A stretch of DNA of 64,000 nucleotides from Thiorhodovibrio winogradskyi (GTDB lineage Bacteria > Pseudomonadota > Gammaproteobacteria > Chromatiales > Chromatiaceae). The notes under the pieces are model-generated. The model saw nothing but the letters and a program-made list of their open reading frames with translations. It had not been told where the DNA came from and made no database searches. This document shows positions 9,623-17,610 of this stretch, in pieces; within the stretch, counting starts at the first letter, position 1, and each line of letters starts with the position of its first letter. The position numbers and the translations under genes are program-made. The stretch spans positions 2,863,531 to 2,927,530 of the forward strand of contig NZ_CP121472.1 in assembly GCF_036208045.1 (NCBI RefSeq), in the 5' to 3' direction.

Positions 9623-10582
9623 TCAGTGCTCGTCAAAGACGGCACCGAGCGTCGCGGCATCAAGGATGCGGTCACTCCAGTGCTCAAGTTGCTCTTGCGT
9701 GGCGCTTTCTAGACGCGCTTGGCTGGTTTCGTCAAGGGGACCGAAACGTTTGATGAGCTGGCGTTGCAGGATAGCGGCTTGACCTTCACGCCGACCTTCA
9801 CGCCGGCCTTCACGCCGGCCTTCACGCCGACCTTCGCGGAGTGCAAAGTTGCGCTCAGTCACCGCATCACTCAGTGCACGTTCACGGGCGAGGGCTTTGT
9901 AGCGTTCCTCCTCATCGGCACTGATCCGTCTGAGGTCATTCCAGGCTTGCTGAACGGGAGCAGACTCAACGGTATTCATGGTGGCGGTCTCCTTCCAGTG
10001 TTTGAAGAATTTAACCCAAGCTTGCAGGTCGTTTTCCTGGCGGTCGGTTAGACCCAGCCGGTCGGCCTTGGGCAGTTCAAGGATGTGCAGAATGAGTTGG
10101 TCGCTCAAGCGCACCGCGGGCAAGTCCCGGTCGCGGAACTCAAACCGCCAGTGGGCGCGTTGGCGTTGTGATTTCGTCTCGGTGAAGAGTTCAAAGTCAA
10201 CCAGGTGGATGCCAATAACAGCCCGCGCCTGGCTGTAATCTTCACCGGCCTTCAGTTGTTGCGCATAGACCTTGGCAAGGTAGAACAGGTTGCGCACGCT
10301 CAGGGCGGGATGCAAGCGGATTTGCATTTCAATGTCGTAGAACCGGCCGTGGTCGTCTTCGGCCAGGATATCGAGTGCGATGCTTTTGTCGCCGAGTTCC
10401 TCCCCGTCAATGGCGGCGTTGCGGATGATCACGCAGGCAATGGGCGGACCATCGCCAACGCGCACGGCGTTAATGAGCGCGACTAGCAGCTGCGGGGCAC
10501 GCGTGAACAACCGCTTGAAGACGTAGTCGTTCTTGGGGTCAAGCAGGTCGAGCGAAATCCGGGTGTCGGCCATGGGCGGCAT
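9623..10582 (-). CDS. Rpn-family PD-(D/E)XK nuclease/transposase-like protein
   Basis: Protein of up to 319 residues. The N terminus 'DLLDPKNDYVFKRLF' and the central 'YDIEMQIR' (nuclease core of the D...ExQ type) are hallmarks of the Rpn / 'PD-(D/E)XK nuclease family transposase' group. RpnA homologues are DNA endonucleases that promote RecA-independent recombination. A run of REGR units (about residues 245-265) is encoded by tandem 12-bp repeats near 9780-9836. Start may be ATG 10582 or ATG 10573. Three related copies or fragments lie elsewhere in the window (10.7, 33.0 and 38.0 kb). Confidence 0.85.
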   Translation of the reverse strand: MPPMADTRISLDLLDPKNDYVFKRLFTRAPQLLVALINAVRVGDGPPIACVIIRNAAIDGEELGDKSIALDILAEDDHGRFYDIEMQIRLHPALSVRNLFYLAKVYAQQLKAGEDYSQARAVIGIHLVDFELFTETKSQRQRAHWRFEFRDRDLPAVRLSDQLILHILELPKADRLGLTDRQENDLQAWVKFFKHWKETATMNTVESAPVQQAWNDLRRISADEEERYKALARERALSDAVTERNFALREGRREGRREGRREGRREGQAAILQRQLIKRFGPLDETSQARLESATQEQLEHWSDRILDAATLGAVFDEH

Positions 10583-10667
10583 TTCCAGCTAACAGCACTG
10601 GTGGTCATCATACCGGCGCGTAACATGCGCTGCATCCAGTGGACTGGTCAAAGCGGCCCGGGTTTGG

Positions 10668-11086
10668 TCAATTCGTCTGCCCAACCGCCAGTTCGCGTAC
10701 CTCGCCCTCGCTCAAACCCGTGCAGATGGCAATGGTGGGAATGTCGAACTGCGCTTTTTGCAGCAAGGCCAGCGCGGTTTGACGCCGGGCATGCTGATCG
10801 CCTTCTTTGTGCCCCTCCTTGTGCCCATCCTTGTGCGCCTCGTTGAGTAGCGTCACTTCGTCGCTGAGCGCTCGCGCGCGCGATTCGGCCCAGTGGCGCT
10901 CCTGTTCATCGGCGCTCATGGCGCGCAGCTTGGCTTGCGCTTTCTGGACCGGGGGATAGGCTAGGTTGTTCATCACGTCGTCCTCGTTCCAGTGCTCGAA
11001 GTAGGCAATCCAGGCCTATAGCCGCTCGGGAAGTTGGCCGAGGCGGTCGGCTTTGCGCAGTTCGACAATGGATTGCAGCTCCTGTC
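10668..11086 (-). pseudogene. Rpn-family gene, C-terminal remnant
   Basis: An open frame of 102 residues (10668-10976) matches the C-terminal part of the Rpn gene at 32952-33914 (MNNLA.PP.QKA...KLRAMSADE). Homology continues upstream in the same frame to about 11086 ('IVELRKADRLGQLPERL'), interrupted by an in-frame TAG near 11016 where the intact gene has Ser. The N-terminal nuclease core is missing. The remnant abuts the group II intron fragment. It contains a short Lys-Glu-Gly-His repeat tract. Confidence 0.75.
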
Positions 11087-11104
11087 ATACCACAGAGCAG
11101 GTAT

Positions 11105-11907
11105 ATATCCCCGATGTTGTCGAATCTCTACCTGCACTTGCTGGATCGTATTTGGGATCGACATCGGCTGAAACAGAAGCTGGGCGCGCACATTGTCCGC
11201 TATGCGGATGATTTTGTTGTGCTCTGCAAGCAGGGTGTGGAAGAACCGCTGAAGGTCGTCCGCCACGTCGTGGATCGACTGGGTTTGACGCTCAATGAGA
11301 CGCCCGATTGAGATCAGGCCCATGTGGTGGATGCCAAGGAATCGGGCTTCAACTTTCTGGGCTTTACGCTCCAGATGAGCCGAGGCGCCAAGACCGGCAA
11401 ATGGGACCCGAACGTGCGCCCGTCGGACAAAGCTGTGGGAAAAATCATGGCAAAAGTGACGGACTTAACACGACGAGAACTGACCTGTATCCCGCTGGAC
11501 GATGTGGTGGGGAGTGTCAACCGCAGCCTGAGAGGCTGGGCGGGCTACTTCCATTTCCGCAATTCCAGTCTGGCGATGAGTAAGGTCAGAAACCACGCCG
11601 AACAGCGGCTGCGAATCCACTTGCGAAAGCGACATAAGGTCAAGAACTGGAAGGCAGGCCATGCCAAATTCCCGTCTCGCGACCTCTATGACCGCCATGG
11701 ACTGCACAAGCTCCCTAAGGTGCCCGGCTGGAAGACGGTGCATGCCTTGGTGTGAAGAGCATCGGAAAGCCGTGTGCGGGAAAATCGCATGCACGGTTTG
11801 ATGAGGGAGGGCTGGGAGTCATCGCCATGCCTCGGCTATAAGGCACCGCCAAAGCTGCGGAAAACAGATGAGCTAAAGCGAGTGATGACAACCTGCCCTC
11901 TACTCTA
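11105..11907 (+). mobile_element. Group II intron 3' fragment (copy 1, truncated)
   Basis: About 803 bp aligning without gaps to 22328-23130 with roughly ten substitutions (about 99 % identity by eye). It contains the 3' part of the reverse transcriptase/maturase frame (YADD near 11201), the same in-frame TGA (11309-11311) as the longer copy, the maturase C terminus, domain V and the 3' end. Everything upstream of the 'GTPHGCVISPLLSNLYL' region is gone and replaced by the Rpn remnant, so this copy cannot splice or move on its own. Confidence 0.88.
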
Positions 11908-11932
11908 CCCATTAATTCTTAGGATGAGTTTG

Positions 11933-12214
11933 TTAAAAAACTTCATCATGTGAGCCTATTGCTTCCAACAAGATTGCTTCACCTTCATCATGCTTAACAA
12001 ACTCAAAACTGATTCTTAAATCATAAGCAACACTACAAGGCCATGAGGCTTCAAGATTTCCTTTCAGTTTGTGTGTTTTCAATGATGGATGAAAAGCATC
12101 TTCTGCAAGCAATTCCAGTGTTGTTTGAATATCCATTGCTAAATTTGGATTCTTTTTTAATACGCGCTTTGCAGTTCGTACAAATGCACTAGATTTTATC
12201 AACAGCCTATTCAT
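11933..12214 (-). CDS. RelE/YafQ-family type II toxin
   Basis: Toxin-like protein of 93 residues with the RelE-fold pattern 'SLKTHKLKGNLEASWPCSVAYDLRISF...LLEAIGSHDEVF', close to the YafQ/RelE-StbE mRNA interferase group. It follows the antitoxin with a 4-bp ATGA overlap (12211-12214), implying translational coupling. Lower GC than the core genes and a position within the cassette array point to horizontal acquisition. Confidence 0.85.
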   Translation of the reverse strand: MNRLLIKSSAFVRTAKRVLKKNPNLAMDIQTTLELLAEDAFHPSLKTHKLKGNLEASWPCSVAYDLRISFEFVKHDEGEAILLEAIGSHDEVF

Positions 12215-12426
12215 GACAAGATTGAGTCCATTATATCCTGTGGTGTTTCAGGAGATAATTTACCTTGTTGGTACTCTTTGCGAGCAGATGATATAAGCGA
12301 AGAAATTTCTTGACGGCGATACTCTGCTATCCGATGACGAACAATATCAATTAAAGATTCTTGTTCATCAAGTGATAGATGATCAACCGCTTCCAATAAT
12401 TCGCCAAATGAAGTTGCTTTAGCCAT
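12211..12426 (-). CDS. Antitoxin partner of the RelE-like toxin
   Basis: Small protein of 71 residues, predicted mainly helical ('LSLDEQESLIDIVRHRI...EISSLISSARKEYQQGKL'), placed immediately upstream of and overlapping a RelE-like toxin. A clear AAGGAG ribosome-binding site precedes ATG 12426. Function is inferred from size and gene order. It would bind and neutralise the toxin and autorepress the operon. Together the two genes form one integron-type cassette with the attC at 12530-12638 on its upstream side. Confidence 0.78.
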   Translation of the reverse strand: MAKATSFGELLEAVDHLSLDEQESLIDIVRHRIAEYRRQEISSLISSARKEYQQGKLSPETPQDIMDSILS

Positions 12427-12529
12427 TTTAAACTCCTTGATGCCTTTTTTTAATGCAGTAATGCAGTTCTTTCTAATACCGATTCACTTTGGACTTCGCC
12501 CGCAATGCAGTAATGCCGTTTTTTTCTTT

Positions 12530-12638
12530 GCCTAACGTCGCAAATCAGGCGACCTAAAAGTGCGCTCGCACCGAAACCTGAAACAAGATGAGAACTCGAC
12601 GCGCGCTTTTGGGGTCGGCTGCATTTGCCTTGTTAACT
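12530..12638 (-). repeat. attC-like recombination site 1
   Basis: GCCTAAC at 12530-12536 and TGTTAAC at 12631-12637 bound an imperfect inverted repeat whose arms pair over about 25 bp plus an inner stem (CCTAAAAGTGCGC / GCGCGCTTTTGG). The 'GTTAGGC' core reads on the minus strand, so the cassette oriented this way is the toxin-antitoxin pair at 12633-13148; the toxin stop codon lies inside the site. Confidence 0.7.
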
Positions 12639-12941
12639 TCTTTCTCCAAGTTTTCCTCTGATCCATTTCGGATCACGCCGCATTGGGAGAACCGCAACGA
12701 CATAAGCACTACGGGCCTTTACTTCATAGTAGATAGCATATGGAAAGCGTTTTGAAAGCATCCGATGAAAGCCCATTGCTTTCGCGTGGATTCCTCCATA
12801 AACAACCAAAGACTCCGCATCCGACAGCAAGGTGTCCCAGAAATAATCGCCCAGACCGGGTTGCCTTTCTTCATAGAATAGTCTGCCATTCTCGAGATCG
12901 ACTGCAGCCTCTTCTAGAATAAAGACATCTGCTATTTCCAT
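12633..12941 (-). CDS. ParE/RelE-superfamily type II toxin
   Basis: Toxin-like protein of 102 residues with ParE-type features: 'EAAVDLENGRLFYEERQPGLGDYF' at the N terminus, 'FPYAIYYEVKARSAYVVAVLPMRRDP' at the C terminus. It starts 3 bp after its antitoxin. Known members poison gyrase or cleave mRNA; which applies here cannot be read from sequence. The stop codon is embedded in attC site 1, typical of compact integron cassettes. Confidence 0.85.
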   Translation of the reverse strand: MEIADVFILEEAAVDLENGRLFYEERQPGLGDYFWDTLLSDAESLVVYGGIHAKAMGFHRMLSKRFPYAIYYEVKARSAYVVAVLPMRRDPKWIRGKLGERS

Positions 12942-12944
12942 CGT

Positions 12945-13148
12945 CTATTTTTGTCTTTCTTTAACTTCCTGAATCGACAAGAACCTTGCCGACCCTTCAT
13001 CCATTTTTCGTTTCCTTTCTTCGAGAATATTCCGGTGCCACTCCGGTGACGGCATTTCGGCGACGTCATACAAGAGCGAGTCCCATATCGCTTCCATTGT
13101 CCGGATACGCTCAGATACGCTCATTTTCCGTATTGCTGCTGATTTCAT
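12945..13148 (-). CDS. Addiction-module antitoxin (CHP02574-like)
   Basis: Small helical protein of 67 residues containing 'MSVSERIRTMEAIWDSL' and 'PSPEWHRNILEERKRKMDEG', the pattern of the 'putative addiction module component' family usually paired with ParE/RelE toxins. The frame is open to 13274, but the upstream part crosses attC site 2; ATG 13148 gives the family length. It is directly upstream of the toxin. Confidence 0.82.
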   Translation of the reverse strand: MKSAAIRKMSVSERIRTMEAIWDSLLYDVAEMPSPEWHRNILEERKRKMDEGSARFLSIQEVKERQK

Positions 13149-13170
13149 TTCTATGCGACCTCTGTGAGAA

Positions 13171-13233
13171 GCTAACGCCAGCCTAAGCCGCCGCGAGCGA
13201 AGCGAGCGGTCGGACTGAAGGCCATCGTTAGGC
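13171..13233 (-). repeat. attC-like recombination site 2
   Basis: GCTAAC at the left and CGTTAGGC at the right flank a palindromic interior (CCGCCGCGAGCG...CGCTCG-type stem). Nearly the same sequence as sites 4 and 5, the within-array homogeneity expected of a chromosomal integron. On the minus strand it follows the membrane protein cassette. Confidence 0.78.
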
Positions 13234-13288
13234 AATTGATTCCGCGTTGATTCCTTGCCTGGAAAACAATTCAACCCAGGCCCCTTTA
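13234..13288 (-). repeat. Cassette 3'-end module, copy 1
   Basis: About 50 bp just inside the attC (AATTGATTCCGCGTTGATTC, then CCTTGCCTGGAAAACAATTC, AACCCAGGCCCCTTTAAT). Related copies lie next to attC 4 (14344-14390) and, split by ISAzo13, at 19600-19614 plus 20967-21003. Function unknown. Confidence 0.6.
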
Positions 13289-13729
13289 ATTCCCGTTTAG
13301 GACGTCTACGCTGGCTTTTTCAGTTATTGTCGCACTCATAAACATTAGCGAAACACCAATGATTAGTAGCGACCATCCCCATTCTAACTGCACGGATTGC
13401 ATAGCCATGTCATCAAGCCCTCGAAACGGGTTGCCAGAAAGTTCGTACGACATCTGCTGCTTCGCTTGAGAAATTTTAGTTTGAAAATTTAAAAAGGAGA
13501 ACAGCATTACTACAACGCTGCCAAAACTAGTAAACCAAAGGCCTTTATACTTATCAATCAATACTAGGATCAAGGCAATGATGGCCAAAATGAGAACAAT
13601 TACTCCATCGCCGCTGCCATTACGGACATAGTTTATATTGTCCACCATTGGGATTGTTGCAATGGGCGCAAATACTCCTACACAAAGAAAAGTTGAGCCA
13701 ATTAAACCAGTTAATTTTTTTTGTTGCAT
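13286..13729 (-). CDS. Cassette-encoded small membrane protein
   Basis: Protein of 147 residues with about four hydrophobic segments ('LIGSTFLCVGVFAPIATI', 'GVIVLILAIIALILVLI', 'GLWFTSFGSVVVMLFSFL' and 'WSLLIIGVSLMFMSATI'). ATG 13729 is preceded by GGAGAT and is preferred over ATG 13750. No catalytic motif is recognised. It is the sole gene of a cassette bounded by attC sites 2 and 3. Its lower GC than the core genome fits foreign origin. Confidence 0.65.
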   Translation of the reverse strand: MQQKKLTGLIGSTFLCVGVFAPIATIPMVDNINYVRNGSGDGVIVLILAIIALILVLIDKYKGLWFTSFGSVVVMLFSFLNFQTKISQAKQQMSYELSGNPFRGLDDMAMQSVQLEWGWSLLIIGVSLMFMSATITEKASVDVLNGN

Positions 13730-13746
13730 GGTATCTCCAGTTTTTT

Positions 13747-13818
13747 GCATAACGCCACGCTCAGCCGAGCTAGCTGAGCGAGAGCGAAACCGGCTTCGGC
13801 TGGGGCAACTCGTTAGGC
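13747..13818 (-). repeat. attC-like recombination site 3
   Basis: GCATAAC at the left and CGTTAGGC at the right with a long internal inverted repeat (AGCCGAAGCCGG / GCTCGGCT region). The minus-strand cassette ending here is the DUF4258/DUF2283 pair; its last stop codon (13813-13815) overlaps the site. Confidence 0.72.
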
Positions 13819-14039
13819 AATTTTCTTTGTTAATAAATCATGATCTAATTCAAGCGTGTAAGACAAGATAGTGTTCATGTTGATTTTTTTCGATGCTTCT
13901 AATATTTCGATACCTGCAAGTTTACCCCAGCAGCTGTATCAATATTTACTCCCTCTGCAATTTCGATAACTCCATCTGACTCATCATCACCAAGCTTTAA
14001 ATATAGCGCATTAACTAATTCATCATAGTGAACGTTCAT
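13813..14039 (-). pseudogene. DUF2283 protein, frameshifted
   Basis: From ATG 14039 the frame reads 'MNVHYDELVNALYLKLGDDE' and on to 'EIAEGVNID', a DUF2283 N-terminal half. It stops after about 50 codons. The second half ('KLAGIEILEASKKIN...TLELDHDLLTKKIA') is present in another frame, joined at a GGGG run near 13930. A one-base change would restore a protein of about 75 residues, so this is either a pseudogene or a sequencing error in the homopolymer. DUF2283 proteins are often paired with DUF4258 proteins in TA-like modules. Confidence 0.7.
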
Positions 14040-14274
14040 CTGTTTTGCCTTTCTTCAGCGGATAATTTGTAATCACAGTGATCGTGACGCCTTGGACAGT
14101 CACAACTGTTTTTATTGGATACCTGAACCCAGTTACATTATTGATAATTTCATGTCCACCTTCAGATAAATCAATATCCGACAGAATCTCACGAATAACG
14201 TGTTCAGGGATTTTATAGAGCTTTGCTCTTCTCCTCGCATGTCGTGAAAATTCAATAACTATTTGCTTTATTAA
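14023..14274 (-). CDS. DUF4258-like protein (putative toxin partner)
   Basis: Open frame of about 83 codons reading 'IEFSRHARRRAKLYKIPEHV', with a C-terminal 'VVTVQGVTITVITNYPLKKG'. The 'SRHA.RR' start and beta-rich end fit DUF4258, whose members resemble RelE-fold nucleases and sit next to DUF2283. Its stop (14023) overlaps the DUF2283 start. No ATG, GTG or TTG precedes the conserved region before an in-frame TAA at 14275-14277, so the start is either unusual (ATA or ATT) or lost. Confidence 0.6.
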   Translation of the reverse strand, partial: LIKQIVIEFSRHARRRAKLYKIPEHVIREILSDIDLSEGGHEIINNVTGFRYPIKTVVTVQGVTITVITNYPLKKGKTDERSL

Positions 14275-14288
14275 TTAGTAAGCTTTTT

Positions 14289-14343
14289 GCCTAACTTCAG
14301 CCTCAGCCGCCGCGAGCGGTCGGACTGGAGGCCATCGTTAGGC
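14289..14343 (-). repeat. attC-like recombination site 4
   Basis: GCCTAAC (14289-14295) and GTTAGGC (14337-14343) as perfect inverted ends with interior CAGCCTCAGCCGCCGCGAG / CTCCAGTCCGACCGC. Nearly identical to sites 2 and 5. Confidence 0.8.
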
Positions 14344-14390
14344 GATTGATTTAGTGCGTGGAAAACAATTCCATCCGGACCCCTTTAATC
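14344..14390 (-). repeat. Cassette 3'-end module, copy 2
   Basis: GATTGATTTAGTGCGTGGAA then AACAATTCCATCCGGACCCC and TTTAAT: a shorter relative of the module at 13234-13288, again immediately beside an attC. Confidence 0.55.
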
Positions 14391-14431
14391 TTTAAAATCA
14401 GTATCGGTCATTACCACCGCCCGTGGAGCGC

Positions 14432-14538
14432 CACTGAAAAATGCCTTTCATCTCAAAAGCGACAGCGGTTTCTGGATCAACTTGTTATCCAGAAACCGCT
14501 GTCGCTTTTGATATCATATATTTTGGAATTTTTCAGTG
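14432..14538. repeat. 107-bp near-palindrome in an ORF-less cassette
   Basis: Inner arms CAAAAGCGACAGCGGTTTCT(GGAT) and their exact complement, 24 bp each, are separated by a 9-nt spacer (CAACTTGTT). Outer arms CACTGAAAAAT and ATTTTTCAGTG close the structure, with a partly unpaired stretch between. The surrounding cassette (14344-14595) has no convincing gene; a 63-codon frame runs through the palindrome and is rejected. It may be a MITE or a structured RNA/DNA element. Confidence 0.75.
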
Positions 14539-14595
14539 ACATTCATTAGGACGGTCATTATCATGTTACGTTTGATGTCGCATTACACTTTATGA

Positions 14596-14659
14596 ATCCA
14601 ACGCCAGCCTCAGCCGCCGCGAGCGTAGCGAGCAGTCGGACTGGAGGCCATCGTTAGCT
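14596..14659 (-). repeat. attC-like recombination site 5
   Basis: ATCCAAC at the left and GTTAGCT at the right, with the same interior as sites 2 and 4 (CAGCCTCAGCCGCCGCGAGC). The cassette upstream of it on the minus strand has been displaced by the nested insertion sequences that start at 14703. Confidence 0.75.
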
Positions 14660-15910
14660 CCCCAATGCGCGGGAGCAACCACACAAAAACAGTAACTTAA
14701 GTCAAGTTACTGTAACTTCTCAATCTCTCATGGCACCGCGCCGCCTGTCGCCGCGGCACGCTCGCGAATGATGTCAGGCAACGGCGGGATGTTGTGATGC
14801 CCTCCAATGCGATCACCGAGGTAGTCCCAGAAGGAAATGCCGAGCTTGCGGCAAGTCTGTTTCAAGCTGGCAAAGCCGTCGCGACAGCGTTTGCCGAGTT
14901 CGCTGCGCGTCCCGCCGCTGATCTTGCGCCACTTCACATAGCCACGGATGTCACCCTCGGAGCCGTTGGTATGCAGCACGATCTCCGGGCGTTTTAGAAC
15001 CAGCAGCAGTTTCTGCTTGTGACGGTGCAGGCGTTTGAGCGTCTGATTGAGGGTGGCAAAGGAGGTCTGCTCAGTGAAGATCGTCTCAAAGCGCGCCTCA
15101 AGGACCGGGATTAACGCGGGATCGGGATCACGCTGATAGGCCTTAAGGTCGGCATACAGATCCCAGATCTGCCCGCGCACCCGCGCTTGGTCCAGACGAT
15201 GTTGGTCATTGAGCGGGATGAGCTTATGCACCAGCCGCTCGGCATGCACCCAGCACAGCGCATGGAGCAGGATGGCGAATTGCCCGGCTCCGTCACTGAC
15301 GATCACCAAATCCAGGGAGAAGCCCTTGTCGATCAATCCGCCAAGCAAGGCGCCCTCGGTGGCGATGCGCCGATGGCGCTCGCGGGTGATCCCCAAGGCG
15401 TCGAGATGCGCTTCCCAGGCCGTGGTGCCGGTGATGGTCATCTGGGGATATGCTTGCAAGCGGCGCAATGGCTCTTTGGGCAGATGCTCCTCGCTCAAGT
15501 AGGTCAGGGCATGAGGGGTGAGCGCGTAGGTGATGCCCCCGGCATGCAGCAGCTGGAGGAAGTTAATGCGACTCTTGCTACCGGTGCTGGCAAACCACGC
15601 GAACCAGTCATTGCCGATCTGGGTGACATAGCCGTTGTGGCCTTGATGGCGCGCGCCGGAATCGTCCACCGTGATGTAGCGGCTAACTTCCAAGCCCGTG
15701 GTCAGCAGTTGGTCCTTCTCCGCGAAGAAGTCCTCATTGCCACCGCTGAGCAGGGCGTCGACCTGGCCCACGGAGATGTCGATGCCCCATTCCCGCAGCT
15801 GCTCGTGCAGCAGGGGCTGGGTGACATGGCAGTGGTGATATTGATAGAGCATGTAGCGACGCAGCTCGGCGCCGAAGTGCTTGCCGTTGAGACTGGTGGG
15901 CAATTCCCCA

Positions 15911-16966
15911 CCTGATTAGTGAGCTTCCTCAGCACCCCGAAGCCACAGCTCAGATCGTGCTCCGATTGTGGCCGCTGCGACGAGCAAGCGGTTGTGAATG
16001 GTATCGAGATGGAACCGGCGATTAAACCGGTAAGCGAAGGTGGCCAAGTAACGGCTGGCGTATTTGCTGAAATCAAAGGCATGATAGGCCCCACCAAAGC
16101 TGGTCTTGAGATTGCCCAGAATGGTATTGATCCAATTGAATTCCGGAAGATCCTTGGGTTTGAGACCGCCAACCACGATAGCATTGTGCAGACAGCCGGC
16201 GTCGGTGACACCGTTAAAGCACGCCAACCCATCGGAGGTGACCAGACAGCCAGGGCTCAGGTTGCTCGCCGCCCACTCGCTAATGGCCTTGCGGGTAAAC
16301 CCCGGTACCGGCGTCATTTTCGCGTACTGCGGATGCCCCTCTGGCGTCAGCGACACCGCCGCGACGAAGGGCACCTTGTTCTCCGAGCCGCGCCCGGCCT
16401 TACCGCCCGTCAACTCCCCGCCAAGGTAGACATCATCGACTTGAACATCCCCCGCAAGGGTATAGGCGCTGTCGCGTTCGCTCCGTGCCTGCATGAGCTT
16501 GTGCTGGATCAGCCAGGCGGTACGATAACTGACACCGACTTGGCGCTTCAGGGCCAAGGCGGACAGTCCGGTCTTGGCCTGGCTGATCAAATAGATCGCC
16601 AGAAACCAAACCGTCAGCGCCAGATGGGTGCTTTGAAACAGGGTGCCGGCGATCAGCGAGGTTTGCTTGCGACAGGCCTGGCATTGAAAGAGTTTGTGGG
16701 TGCCGCCTCGGAGAATATAGGCGTTCGCATGGCCGCACTCAGGGCAGCGGAACCCCTCGGGCCAGCGCGCCTGCTCCAGCGCACGCTGGCACTGCGCTTC
16801 GGTGCCGAATTGCGCGAGAAAGCTCGGCAGTGACAGCCCGGGTTGGAATTGAACGCGATTGATCGGCATGCGCTTGGTCCTGCAATGAGAGAAGGTAACT
16901 CAGTGTGCGCCTTTTTTCAGACTGGCGTCGAGAAACTGGTTTAGCTGAGGAAGCTCACTAATCAGG
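15911..16966 (-). mobile_element. IS1595-family insertion sequence
   Basis: 1,056 bp with terminal inverted repeats CCTGATTAGTGAGCTTCCTC at both ends and a perfect 8-bp target duplication, ATTCCCCA, at 15903-15910 and 16967-16974. It contains one transposase gene and interrupts the IS66-like transposase. Confidence 0.93.
15916..16869 (-). CDS. IS1595-family transposase (ISXO2-like)
   Basis: Transposase of 317 residues. An N-terminal zinc ribbon (CPECGHANAY...FQCQACRKQTS) is followed by the ISXO2-like DDE core with 'DVQVDDVYLGGEL', 'VTSDGLACFNGV' and a C-terminal 'NTILGNLKTSFGGAYHAFDF'. Complete and without visible lesions, so the element may still be active. It fills nearly the whole IS. Confidence 0.92.
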   Translation of the reverse strand: MPINRVQFQPGLSLPSFLAQFGTEAQCQRALEQARWPEGFRCPECGHANAYILRGGTHKLFQCQACRKQTSLIAGTLFQSTHLALTVWFLAIYLISQAKTGLSALALKRQVGVSYRTAWLIQHKLMQARSERDSAYTLAGDVQVDDVYLGGELTGGKAGRGSENKVPFVAAVSLTPEGHPQYAKMTPVPGFTRKAISEWAASNLSPGCLVTSDGLACFNGVTDAGCLHNAIVVGGLKPKDLPEFNWINTILGNLKTSFGGAYHAFDFSKYASRYLATFAYRFNRRFHLDTIHNRLLVAAATIGARSELWLRGAEEAH

Positions 16967-17610
16967 ATTCCCCAAGCAGATATTCACCCTCAGGGGTCTG
17001 CCACACTTCCAAGCGATAGCAGGTGTTGTGCGCTTGGATGCGCAGGTCTTGGACGACGAAGTCGCGATAGCCCTTGAAGCGTGAGTCTTCGGGAACCGCA
17101 ACCGATGGCGCGACGGCGAGTGTCTCGTGAATCGGCAGTTGCTCGGTTTTGTTGCGCTTGGAGGAGCCGGGACGCTTGGGCGGTGGGCGCTCATCGCCGC
17201 CTTCTTCACCATCGCCGCTTGCTTGGGTATCGCTGCTTGCTTGCGTATCGCTGCTTGCTTGGGTATCGCCGCTGGCTTGACCATCGCTGTTCGCTCCACC
17301 GTCTCGGTCTCCGTCTTCAGCGTCAGTATCGGTATCATCGCCGGTCTTGGTCCCTTGTTCCATTCCGCTGGGCTTGAACTTGGGCTTGGTCTTTTGTCCT
17401 TTCAGCACCGCGATTTCATCGCGCAATTGCTGAATTTTCTCCGCTTGTCGATGCGTCTGCTCAAGCAGTCGTTCGATCTGTGCCAACAACTGTTCCACCA
17501 GCGGCGTGCGCTCGGATGCAGCAACCCTCGGAAGTGGATCGTTACCAGGCATGGGACGGAATGAATGGCTCGTTGTGGCGGTTTCTTGTCAAGGATTCAA
17601 CCTTATCTTG

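Larger units (their letters stand above)
14728..17552 (-). pseudogene. IS66-like transposase gene split by IS1595
   Basis: Two halves: residues 1-196 from 17552 to 16962 (coiled-coil 'EQLLAQIERLLEQTHRQAEKI', 'RDEIAVLKGQKTK', then a low-complexity tract of Asp, Gln, Ala and Ser repeats) and the catalytic part from 15903 to 14728 ('RYITVDDSGARHQGHNGY', 'LHTNGSEGDIRGYVK', 'SGGTRSELGKRCRD'). Deleting 15911-16966 plus one copy of the 8-bp duplication rejoins the frame as '...YLLGELPTSLNGK...'. The only lesion seen is the insertion. Family placement beside IS66 is by C-terminal similarity and is moderately certain. Confidence 0.8.

Noticed and set aside
9780-9836. Short tandem repeats considered as a CRISPR array
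   Set aside because: Units are contiguous 12-mers without spacers and lie in frame within the Rpn gene.
14358-14549. 63-codon frame in the ORF-less cassette
   Set aside because: It runs straight through the perfect palindrome, which explains its composition; no start signal.
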